Assembly: GCA_026770585.1 (NCBI GenBank)
Contig: MU647436.1
Location: 97,958-108,361, forward strand
Direction: 5' to 3'
Length of the DNA: 10,404 nt
From: Baffinella frigidus
Lineage: Eukaryota > Cryptophyceae > Cryptomonadales > Baffinellaceae
A program made the translations under genes and the position numbers. Positions 1 to 8,900 of the stretch are shown one piece after another. Numbering within the stretch: position 1 is the stretch's first letter; each line of letters starts with the position of its first letter. The notes beneath the pieces are model-generated. The model worked only from the letters and a program-made list of their open reading frames with translations, was not told the DNA's origin and ran no database searches.

Positions 1-60
1 GAGGAAGGGAGGGAGGGAGAAACAGAGAGAGAGAGGGAGAGGGAGAGCGAGGGAGAGACA
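1..60. repeat. GA-rich purine tract
   Basis: Imperfect GAGGGAGA/GAGA repeats. Confidence 0.9.
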
Positions 61-83
61 GAAACCTAGCGGGAGAGCCGCCC

Positions 84-106
84 GCCTAAACCCTAAACCC
101 TAAACC
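84..106 (-). repeat. Telomere-type TTTAGGG repeats
   Basis: Three CCCTAAA units on the plus strand, the Arabidopsis-type telomere motif. They are interstitial here, since unique sequence lies on both sides. Confidence 0.85.
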
Positions 107-191
107 AGAGAGAGGCCGTGGTCAATACCACGCCCGGTCTGCGAGCACAGAGAGCCCTTTACTCTATGCGCCCGTTGTTAACAGCCCCTTG

Positions 192-238
192 TTAATACCA
201 GCCCTTTGATAATACCAACCAGCAACGTCGCCGCCCGC
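192..238 (-). other. Duplicated segment with acceptor, possible 3' exon copy
   Basis: The minus strand reads GTGGCAG, then GCGGGCGGCGACG, and ends with WLVLSKGWY and stop. A near-identical segment is at 428-471 (GTGGTAG before it, WLVLSKGY and stop). A third edge, fused to CCTAAA repeats, is at 75-86. The arrangement resembles the exon-edge copies elsewhere in the window, but the encoded peptide is not recognisable as cyclase. Confidence 0.25.
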
Positions 239-259
239 CTGCCACGCCAGGCCACATAG

Positions 260-372
260 CAGAAGGGAGTGAGGGCGGGAGGGATAGAGGGAGAGAGGGA
301 GAGAGGGAGAGAGGGAGAGAGGGAGAGAGGGAGGGAGAGAGGGAGAGAGAGAGAAAGAGAGAGAGAAAGTCA
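260..372. repeat. GAGGGAGA microsatellite
   Basis: A purine tract of GAGGGAGA and GAGA units between the two copies of the 192-238 segment. Confidence 0.9.
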
Positions 373-427
373 GCTTCTTGTTTCTCCCTCTCCCCTCCTC
401 TCATCTTTTTTCTCGATTGCCCCTTTG

Positions 428-471
428 TTAATAGCCCTTTGATAATACCAACCAGCAACGTCGCCGCCCGC
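428..471 (-). other. Second copy of the 192-238 segment
   Basis: This is a direct repeat of 192-238, separated from it by a GAGGGAGA purine tract. On the minus strand it lies immediately upstream of that tract. The acceptor is TAG instead of CAG. Its function is not recognised. Confidence 0.35.
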
Positions 472-526
472 CTACCACGCCAGGCCACACATCAGAATTT
501 GAGGTCCCTTTATTTCAACGTGTGTC
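472..526 (-). CDS. Possible terminal cyclase exon (VEIKG-like), tentative
   Basis: After CCAG at 527-529 the minus strand reads G, then THVEIKGPQILMCGLAW, then a stop. The phase fits E7. 'VEIKG' matches the final 'RG.VEIKGKG.M.TYW' strand of cyclase domains, but about 25 residues normally found between IHCS and this strand are missing. Bases 530-600 hold another open stretch (PERHANLKQLEPF) in a different frame, which could be the eroded missing piece. Treat this as a weak candidate. Confidence 0.3.
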
Positions 527-788
527 CTGGTAGACATGAACCATTATTACGCTCATGAATGGCTCCAATTGCTTAAGGTTGGCATGTCTCTCCGGCTTGA
601 GATAAACAAATGAGGATTTTGTGTGTAGGGTTGAGGGTTTAGGTTTCAGGGCTTAGGGTTTCGGGTCTCGGGTTTTGGGTTTCGGGTTTCGGGTTTCGGG
701 TTTCGGGTTTCGGGCTTCGGGTTTCGGATTTCGGGTTCTGGGCTTCGGGTTTCGAGTTTCGGGTTTCGGGTTTCGAGGGGCTCGCAAC

Positions 789-827
789 CTGGAGCAATGG
801 ATTCGCCCGGGCGCAGATGTTGTCTCT
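789..827 (-). pseudogene. Donor-side copy of E7
   Basis: It encodes ETTSAPGRIHCS, with donor AG|GTTGCG. It has three synonymous differences from the 1197 copy and joins directly to a 40-bp palindrome at its upstream edge. Confidence 0.82.
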
Positions 828-862
828 CAAACCAGAGAGAAATTTCTCTTTGGTTTGAGAGA
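823..862. repeat. 40-bp near-perfect palindrome
   Basis: The arms TCTCTCAAACCAGAGAGA... and ...TCTCTTTGGTTTGAGAGA meet at AATT with one mismatch. Confidence 0.9.
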
Positions 863-1033
863 AAAAATTGACGAGGTAGGTTTTAGGGTTTAGGGCTCAG
901 CTTTCAGGGTGTCGGGTTTCGGGTTTCGGGTTTCGGGTTTCGAGTTGGGTGTCGGGTTTCGGGTTTCGGGTTTCGGGTTTCGAGTTGGGTGTCGGGGTTC
1001 GAGTTGAGAGGGGCTCTGAGAGGGGTTCGCAAC

Positions 1034-1078
1034 CTCGCGCAATGGATGCGGCCGGGCGCGGATGTTGTCTCCATTCGC
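1034..1078 (-). pseudogene. Donor-side copy of E7
   Basis: It encodes RMETTSAPGRIHCA, with donor AG|GTTGCG. Confidence 0.87.
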
Positions 1079-1196
1079 TTTTCGGGGTTTCGGGTTTCGG
1101 GTTTCGGGTTTCGGGCTTCGGGTTTCGGGCTTTGGGTTTCGGGTTTCGGGTTTCGCGGTTCGGATTTCGGAACTCGGGTTGAGAGGGGCTCGAAAC

Positions 1197-1240
1197 CTGG
1201 AGCAATGGATGCGGCCGGGCGCGGATGTTGTCTCCATCCG
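1197..1240 (-). pseudogene. Donor-side copy of E7
   Basis: It encodes RMETTSAPGRIHCS, with donor AG|GTTTCG. The VNTAS codons and acceptor are lost. Confidence 0.88.
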
Positions 1241-1310
1241 CTTTTCAGGGTTTCGGGTTTCGGGTTTCGGGTTTCGGATTTCGGGTTTCGGGTGCAGAGG
1301 GGCTGTTCAC

Positions 1311-1369
1311 ATGGAGCAATGGATACGGCCGGGCGCGGATGTTGTCTCCATTCGCGATGCTGTGTTCAC
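1311..1369 (-). CDS. Cyclase exon E7 (VNTASRM, catalytic Asn and Arg)
   Basis: This exon has 59 nt (19 codons plus 2 nt): VNTASRMETTSAPGRIHCS. It continues E6 in phase (FGDT then VNTASRM). The Asn and Arg stabilise the transition state in class III cyclases, and GRIHCS is the strand that follows. The acceptor is GAGCAG|GTGAAC. The probable donor, AT|GTGAAC at 1310, is weaker than the AG|GTT donors of the three downstream partial copies. Confidence 0.92.
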
Positions 1370-4300
1370 CTGCTCGCGCCAAAGTTGACACATTAGCACC
1401 AATGTTGACACATTGGATGAATCCCAAAATTCGGATTTGAGCAAATTTGCCCTCTAATTTGCTACTTTGGGGCCCTACTTTAGCAAATCCACCCAAAAAG
1501 TTTTCAAGAAAACCGCTTGAGCAAAAGTTATTTGCTACTTATTTGCTACTTTCGTAGCAAATTTTTACTCTACTTTATCGTCCGTGTCCGTCCGTCTAGT
1601 ATATAAGCAGTGAAAACCATGTCTCATGTTCACCAATGAACTTCTTTTTTGCTTGACCCCGTGGCTGACTGGTAGAATCGTTAGACTTTCTGCGAGAGGT
1701 CCCGAGTTCAATTCTGTGATCTGCGTGCTTCTTTGCAAAAAGGAGAGTGGCGCGGGTCAAAAAGTAGGCCTTCTTTTTGTGAAAAGCCGATTCGGTCATT
1801 AAAAACATGTTTCCCTATCGAAGCCATGATCTTTTTGCTCTGCGAGGTCCATAACCTGGAATTTTTGCTCAAAGTAGAATTTTCTCAATTTTGGGAATCG
1901 TTTTTAGATGGACACTTTCAAAAGTAGCAAAAAAGTAGGCTTCCCGAATTTTGGGATTCATCCATTAGCTCCAATGTTGATACATTAGCTCCAAAGTTGA
2001 CACATTAGCTCCAAGTTGACACAATACCTCCAAAGTTGACATATGGGTACCACGCACCTCTGTCCACGTCTGTCCACCTGCGTGCGATAGCAAGAGATAC
2101 CTTGATTACTACCAAGACGGCCGCCACGTGGGATACAGAGGTTTCACATGAGTGGCTACCAACGCCAGTGAAAACATTACCACTTGACAACGCAGGGACT
2201 AAACCGTCAACGGGTTTAGGGTCTCGGGCTTCGGGTTGCGGGTTTCGGGTTTCAGGTTCCGGGTTTCGGGTATCTGGTGTTTCGGGTTTTGGGTTTCGGG
2301 TATCGGGTGTTTCGGGTTCGGACCGTGTCCCCGAAGAGGCAGAAGCGATGGTTCATCGATCCGATCACGTTCGCCAGCACCGACCCGTGTAGGAAACAAT
2401 TTGATATGTGTAGTAAACAATGTGTACGTGTGGTAAACACCGTGATATGTGTAGTAAACAGCGTGACACGTGTAGTAAACAGCGTGATATGTGTAGTAAA
2501 CAGCGTGATACGTGTAGTAAACAGCGGGGAGTGAGACCGTGTCCCCGAAGAGGCAGAAGCGCTGGTTCATCGATCCGATCACGTTCGCCACTACCGACCC
2601 GTGTAGGAAACAATTTGATATGTGTAGTAAACAATGTGTACGTGTAGTAAACACCGTGATATGTGTAGTGAAGAACACGACACGTGTGGTAAACAACGTG
2701 ATATGTGTAGTAAACAACGTGATACGTGTAGTAAACAGCGTGATACGTGTAGTAAACAGCGGGGATTGAGACCGTGTCCCCGAAGAGGCAGAAGCGTTGG
2801 TTCATCGATCCGATCACATTCGCCACCACCGGCCCTGCGTTGTGCGGTTTGCGTTTCGGGCTTAGGCTTTGCGGTATAGAGTTTAAGGTTTAGGGGTTGT
2901 TGCGTTTGGTTTAGGGTGTAGAGTTCGGGGTTTATGGTTCATGGTTTATGGTTTATGGTTTATGGTTTATGGTTCATGATTTGGGGTTTGGGGTTTGGGG
3001 TTTGGGAGTTTGGGTGTGGGGTGTACAAAGTGAGCGCTTCCAAGCAGAGGGGTTGGGGGTTGGGGTCTGCCTGCGTGGAAACAACGCAATCGAACGGGTG
3101 AAACACTTCTCTGGGAAGTTGGTCAAAGTATGACAACCTTATCCGATCCTGATAGCGGCGCAAGGATGCGTGCCGTGTCCCACCGACCGTGCGGCTCTGT
3201 ATCGGGTATGTATCGGGTATGTATCGGGTGCGGCTCTGTATCGGGTATGTATCGGGTATGTATCGGGTGCGGCTCTGTATCGGGTACCCGAAACAGAGCC
3301 GTACGGTCCGCGTTAAGCGTCCGTGGTGTGCTGTTGAGGGTTTGGTGTGTGGGGGTGGGGACCTGAGTGAAACCCGATGCGGAGGCGCACGGTGCCAACT
3401 GATGGATCGTCCTGCCGTGCATGGGTGGAAGGGGTTAGCGTTGAGGGATTAGCGGTTTGGGTTTGGGCAATGGGATTTGGGTTGGGGTTTTTGGACCCGA
3501 ACCATGATTAGTGGTTCGGGTTTGGGCAATGGGATTTGGGTTAGGGGTTTGGGGTTTGGGGTGCAGGGGTTATTGGGGTTTTGTGTTTAGGGTTTCGTGT
3601 TTCGTGTTTCGAGGTTTCAAGGTTTCGGGGGGGGAGGGGGTCCCATGTCCATGAGGGTCATTTAGGGATTCGGGATTCGGGTTTACGGTTTAGAGTTTAG
3701 GGTGGGGAGGGGGTTTGGGTTTTGGGTTTTGGGTTTGGGATTTGGGGTTCAGGGTTTATTAGGGTTTAGGGTTTCGGTTTTCGGTCTTCGGTTTTCGGGT
3801 TTCAGGTTTTGGGTGTCGGGTTTCAGGGTGGAGAGGGGGGGTGCCATATCCATGAGCGTCAGCTCGGGGTTAGAGATTCGGGATCCGGGAATCGGATATA
3901 GGGTGTGGGGTCTGTTATGGGTTTAGGGTTAGTTAGGGTGTAGGGTGTGTCAAGTGTTGAGGTTTAGTTAGGGTGTGGGAGGTGCCATGTCGATCGCTTC
4001 GGAAGCTGGACACGCAGCCGTGACGACCTTCGCACCCCGAAACCCTTCACTCTAAACCCCAACCGGTGGCACACCCGCACCCCGAACCCCGAACCCCTAA
4101 ACCTGGGATTCGTGTGTACCACCATTCAGGGGTTAAGTGTTTAGGGTTGAGGGGCTTACCAAGTCGGGGTTAAGTGTTCAGGGTTGAGGGGCTTACCAAG
4201 TCGATGAGGGTCGCCTCGGCAGCGGCGCTCGCGGCCATGGCAAATTCAGCAATTCGCCCTGTGTGGTCCGCCGCCTGCCAGATTGAATGTGGAAACCGTT

Positions 4301-5731
4301 TTAATAGAAAAAACTTTGGTAATGAAATTTACTACACAGAACGGTCTTGACTGGGAATATTAAAGCAAACGTGTGGTAATTTTCATTGAATCCGGCCATG
4401 GCGAATTCAGCGATTCGCCCTGTGTGGTCCACCGCCTGCCAGATTTCAACCGGTCAGGTATTTAATTTAAATGCTCGGCGGAGTTCCCCATAGAACGAAA
4501 ATTACTACACAAGCGATAAAAGAGTCGTGTCCAAAAGGTTATGTGTAGTAATTTTCGTACATTCAGGGAACTCCCGAGCATTTAAGTTAAATAGCTGACC
4601 GGATGAGATTGAGATTGGGGGTCAGGGGGCAGCCATTTCCTTCAGCTGGAACCAAAACGCCTACATGTTTGGTCAGACGCCTGCCGGAGGGTGTTCCGTG
4701 TAGGGCGCGAGAGAGAGAGAGCCCAGATCTTTTCTAACCGGTTTGAGCCCAGATTTTTTCTACGGGAAGGAGTGTCGTTGGGCTATGGCAAATTCAGCGA
4801 TCCGCCCTGTGTGGTCTGCCGCCTGCCAGATTGAATGTAGAAACCGTTTCAATTGAAAACACTTCGGTAATGAAATTTACTACACATAACGGTCTTCCCT
4901 GGTGATATTAAAGCAAACGTGTGGTAATTTTCATTACATCCAGTTTTTTAAAAGAAAAGGTTTCCACATTAGATTGGGGGTCAGGGGGCAGCCATTTCCT
5001 TCAGCCTAAACCAACACCCCTACACCTTTCTTAGCGATTCGCCTTGTGTGGTCTTGACGCCAGCCGGAGGGTGTTCGGTTTTAATCCGAAAAAATCCTTT
5101 AATTAAATCAAAACGGGCAGAGAAATTTACTGCACAGAAGGCCCATACAAGCAATAGTAAAGCAATTATGTGGTAAATTTGGGTGCCCATTTTCATTTAA
5201 TTCAATGATGTTCCCGGATGAGTTCAGGGTTTACGGTTTGAGGGCCGAGCGAGACAGAATGTTGCTGGTGGGCACGGCATGATCATGCATGCCCGTAGGG
5301 GTAGGGTCCACACGTTGGCCTACGAACCTTTCATCAAAAGTGAACTTATCTAGAGGCAAATAACTTGAAGGCTTTCCTAATGCGAATGTGGTCACGTGAC
5401 CCGCGGATATCCGGGGACTTGAATCCACCGTGTGGAGGAGGGTTTCATTTTTCGTGTTTCATGTTTCGTGTTTCGTTTGTCGTCTTTGGTGTTTGGTGTT
5501 AGGTGTTTCGTGTTTGTAGGAGGAGGGGGTGATGGAACGATGATTTGGGGTAAAGGAAAGATGATGTGGGGCGACGGGAAGATGGTGTGGGAAGATGGAA
5601 GTGACCTGCTCCTCAACGAGGTTGGTGACAGCCATGTACGCATCTCCGACCGTCTCCACCTGCCGAGAGAGAGAGAGAGAGAGACCTGTGTTACTGCCGA
5701 ATGTATCTCTCTCTCTCTCTCGCGCGCGCGT

Positions 5732-5767
<36 letters not shown>

Positions 5768-5899
5768 GAAAGAGAGAGAGAGAGAGAGACTTCTCTCTCG
5801 CTCTCGCTCCTGCTCCTCGACGAGGTTGGTGACGGCCATGTACGCATCTCCCACCGTCTCCACCTGCCGAGAGAGAGACCTGTGTGATTGTCGAATACA

Positions 5900-5935
<36 letters not shown>

Positions 5936-8900
5936 ACGCGCGCGCGCGCGCGTGCTCTCTCTCGCGTGCTCTCTCTCTCTCTAGAGAGAAAGAGAGAGAG
6001 AGGTATTTGGTTCTCTCTCTCTGTCTCTCTCTCTCTAGAGAGAGAGAGAGAGAGAGACCTGTCTCTCTCTCGCTCTCTCTCGCTCTCTATCTTGCGCGCG
6101 CGCGCGCGCGCTCTCTCTCTCTGTCTCTCTCTGTCTCTCTCTCTAGAGAGAGAGAGATCTACCGACACGGCCAGCCACCGAGTGCACGTCCCCAACGTGA
6201 CTCCACCTGAGAGAGAGGCCTGGATGGTCCTAGGGGGGGGTGCCTCCTTATGCGCGAGGCAACCTTGTAGGGTGGGGGGCGAGGGGCGATTCGCGGACCC
6301 GAAGAGCGCTGCCAACCAAGAGTGCAACGTCGCAAAGCAAAAGTGGAACCTCCGTCAACTTAAGAAACGGGGGAGACCTTGAAGACGTGGAGTTTGCGGC
6401 AGAGGCCATCGAAGGCGGAATAAAGCCTGTCAAGTATGTCCGATGTCTTCTTCGGTACACCCTAAACCCCCAAAACCGGTCCGAGAGAGCTCTTCCAAGA
6501 GTTCTACCGAGGCGGGCCTATCCCTCCTGTATGGTCCTAGGGGGGTGCGCCTCCTCATAAGCGAGGCAACCCTGTAGGGTGGGGGGTGACCACGCCAGAG
6601 TGTTCGAGGGGGTTGATTTTTTTAAACCGTACGGTTTTGACTTCTGAAAACCACTGCCTTGAGGGTGAATTGGCTTTTGGCGACCCCTTCCTAGCATCTG
6701 GCGTGGGAGGGGCGGGACCTTGAAGACGTGGAGTTTGCGGCAGAGGCCATCGAAGGCGGAATAGAGCCTGTCGAGCATGTCCGACGTCTTCTTCGGCGAT
6801 AATGTCGACACGATATCCGTGAACCTGGGTGGAACGTCGGTTGATTACATGTTGGTAACATGTGTTTGTACTGAACAGTTGTTAATTAGTACCACGAAAG
6901 TAAATGGACTGGTGTGCCAAGGCTGGGTAGAGCCTGTCGAGCATGTCTGATGTCTTCTTCGGCGATAATGTCGAAACGATGTCCGTGAAGCTGGGTGAAA
7001 CGTCGATTAATTTAGCTGTTAATGACGTGTGTTTGTACTGCGCAATTGTTGTTTAGAACCACGAAAATAAATGGACTGAGCTGCGAAGCCCAGTCTGTGG
7101 TGTCGATCCTATGTCTGACGTCTTTTTGGGCGTCCTGTTCGACGCGATATCCGTAACACTACCCGAGAGATTCGTCAAATTTTGGTTTAGGGTTTAGGGT
7201 GTAGGGTTTAGGGTTCAGGGTTCAGGGTTCAGGGTTTAGGGTGTAGGGTTTAGGGCGTAGGGTTTAGTGTTTAGGGTGGAGGGCTTAGGGTTTAGGATTT
7301 AGGATTTATGGTTTAGGGTTGAGTGTTTAGAGTCTATGGTTTAAGGTTGAGTGTTTAGAGTCTATGGTTTGGGGTGTAGGGTTTAGGGTATGCCGCACCC
7401 CACAATATCGGAGAAGAAGATGGTGACGAGGTCGTGATGCTCAGGCTCCACCCGCCGCCCCTGCAGCCAGGTTGCGAGCCTCGCGTCAGACTTATCCGGG
7501 GAAACCTTTCATTTCCTGGCCACGAAAATTACTACACAATTTGTTGTTACTAGTAGTAGTAAAGAACGTGTGTAGTAACTTTCGTTGCCAGGAAATGAAA
7601 GGAAAATAGGATGCCCCTGCATCCATGTTGCGAGCCTCGCGTCAGACGGGTGATTTCATATGAAACCGAATTTAATTTAAACCTTTGGGGGCCAATGAAA
7701 ATTACTACAGGAACGCTTTAATATTACTAATTAAGGTTTTGCTATGTAGTAAATTTCATTACCCGGAAGTGTAAAATTAAAACCGTTTTTATTTGAGATT
7801 GTGAGGCTCGGGAGAGACAGGTTGTGAGCCTTGGACCAGACAGGTTATTGCGAGGCTCGGGTTGGACAGGTCCTTGTAGAGAGAGCAACGTGCGTTTATC
7901 ACGGATCGAAACCAAAATGGCCGCCATGTATTTGCCTTCCGTTGTTGTGAGGCTCGAGCGAGACAGGTTGTGAGTCACGACACCAAACCCTTCACTCTCC
8001 GGCCCTCCACTCCACACCGCGGACTCCGAAGGGATTTCGAATAACCCTTAAGCGATAAGACCAGTATTTGCCTTCCGCGTTGGCTCGCAGACTATTCGTA
8101 AGTTGACAACTCGCAGACTATTCGTAAGTTGACAACTCGCAGACTATACGTAAGTTGACAACTCGCAGACTATTCGTAAGTTGACAACTCGCAGACTATT
8201 CGTAAGTTGACAACGATGGGTTCGCGGTGCAAACCCGTCAACTTCAGCGCGGGAAAGCGCCCGGACGAGTCCGAATTGGCGAGACCAAATAGACGGAGAC
8301 AGCGGTGAGACAGAGGGGGGTGCCAGAGGGCCCCAGCCTCTCGAGTGTCGAAAAGGAGACACGTTAGGGTTTGGGGTTTAGGGTTTAGGGTGTTAGGGGG
8401 TGTGCCTGCGAGAGGGCCTCGGTCACGTGCGGTCCAGGGTCTAGGATGTGTGGGGTTTAGGGTGTATGGCACGCGCCTGTGAGAGGGCCTCGGCGACGTG
8501 CGGCGGTTTAGGGTTTGGGGTTTAGGGTTTAGGGTGTTAGGGGGGGTGCCTGTGAGAGTGCCTCGGCCACGTGCGGCGGGAACACGTTTGATAAGATCCG
8601 TTGTGCGTCCGCCTGGTTTGGGGTTTGGGGTTTGGGGGTTGGGTTTTGGGGGGTTGGGGTTTGGGGTTTGGGGTTTTGGGATTTTGGGGGTTTGGGGTTT
8701 GTGGTTTGGGGTGTGGGGTTTGAGGGTTTGGGGTTTGGGGTTTGGATTTTGAGGTTTGGGGTTTGGGGTTGAGGGTTTAGGGTTCGTCATTCAGCGTTTA
8801 AGCTTCAGGCTTCAGGCTTTAGGGTTTCGACCGTGGCGAGAGTCTTGGGGTTTCGTGTGTCGTGTTTCGGGTTCAGGGTTTCGGGTTTAGAGGTCACGGA

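Larger units (their letters stand above)
625..1300 (+). repeat. TTTCGGG heptamer arrays in intron after E7
   Basis: Several blocks of degenerate GGGTTTC heptamers (about 640-780, 880-1010, 1083-1175, 1245-1292) separate the three donor-side E7 copies. Within 950-1000 a 49-bp block ending GAGTTGGGTGTCGG is itself duplicated. Confidence 0.9.
1415..1963. mobile_element. 549-bp non-autonomous inverted-repeat element (MITE-like)
   Basis: The termini are a perfect 20-bp inverted repeat, GGATGAATCCCAAAATTCGG at 1415-1434 and its complement at 1944-1963. They are flanked by ATT on both sides, a likely 3-bp target duplication, since the empty site can be read from the surrounding minisatellite. Subterminal TTTGCTACTTT motifs recur in both orientations (1458, 1531, 1541, 1921), with a 9-bp-stem hairpin at 1541-1562. 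No transposase is present. GG termini and a 3-bp duplication recall PIF/Harbinger elements, but ATT is not the usual TWA, so the superfamily is uncertain. Confidence 0.75.
1384..2042. repeat. GTTGACACATTAGCTCCAA minisatellite split by an element
   Basis: About 18-bp units (GTTGACACATTAGCNCCAA) occur at 1384-1414 and resume at 1964-2042, interrupted by the inverted-repeat element at 1415-1963. Confidence 0.8.
3430..3980 (+). repeat. Mixed TTTGGG/TTTAGGG/TTTCGGG heptamers
   Basis: Degenerate G-rich heptamers in the intron between E4 and E5. They include a duplicated GGTTTGGGCAATGGGATTTG at about 3455 and 3513, and they separate the eroded E4 donor copies. Confidence 0.8.
6770..7158. repeat. 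166-bp tandem repeat, about 2.4 units
   Basis: GTCGA.C.TATGTC-type starts occur at 6770, 6936 and 7102, each 166 bp apart. Each unit has the E2 5' part, its acceptor and intron sequence containing GTGTTTGTACTG and AAATGGACTG. Confidence 0.9.

Noticed and set aside
84-106. Chromosome end
   Set aside because: Only three telomere units, with other sequence on both sides, so they are interstitial.
675-1440. Plus-strand open frames with GFGFRVSGF repeats and minus-strand frames with KPETRNP repeats
   Set aside because: Translation of heptamer arrays. No start context or family similarity.
1655-1722. Functional tRNA gene
   Set aside because: The T stem and acceptor stem do not pair, so it is reported only as tRNA-derived.
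2398-2759. CRISPR-like regular repeats
   Set aside because: Units are contiguous with no unique spacers, and the context is a eukaryotic intron.
2199-2829. Long minus-strand open frames with 7-residue VYYTYHA repeats
   Set aside because: They arise because the minisatellite unit is 21 bp. Only the embedded E6 segments are real coding sequence, and they are joined by splicing rather than read through.
5392-6327. 311-codon open frame on the minus strand
   Set aside because: It is rich in SLSLS/RERER produced by CT/GA repeats and reads the E3 copies in the wrong frame (GRWRRWEMRTW instead of VETVGDAYM).
7461-7491. E1 extended upstream as SDARLATWLQ in frame
   Set aside because: The frame is open and vaguely family-like, but the segment repeats as intron end in other copies, and E0 joins directly to GRRVEPE at a good CAG acceptor.
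7742-8017. 91-codon minus-strand frame upstream of E1
   Set aside because: It consists of foldback and short-repeat sequence. No domain is recognised and no splice-compatible exon is needed between E0 and E1.
8170-8790. 206-codon minus-strand frame rich in NPKPQTP
   Set aside because: Product of TTTGGGG/TTTAGGG heptamers. It crosses E0 out of frame.
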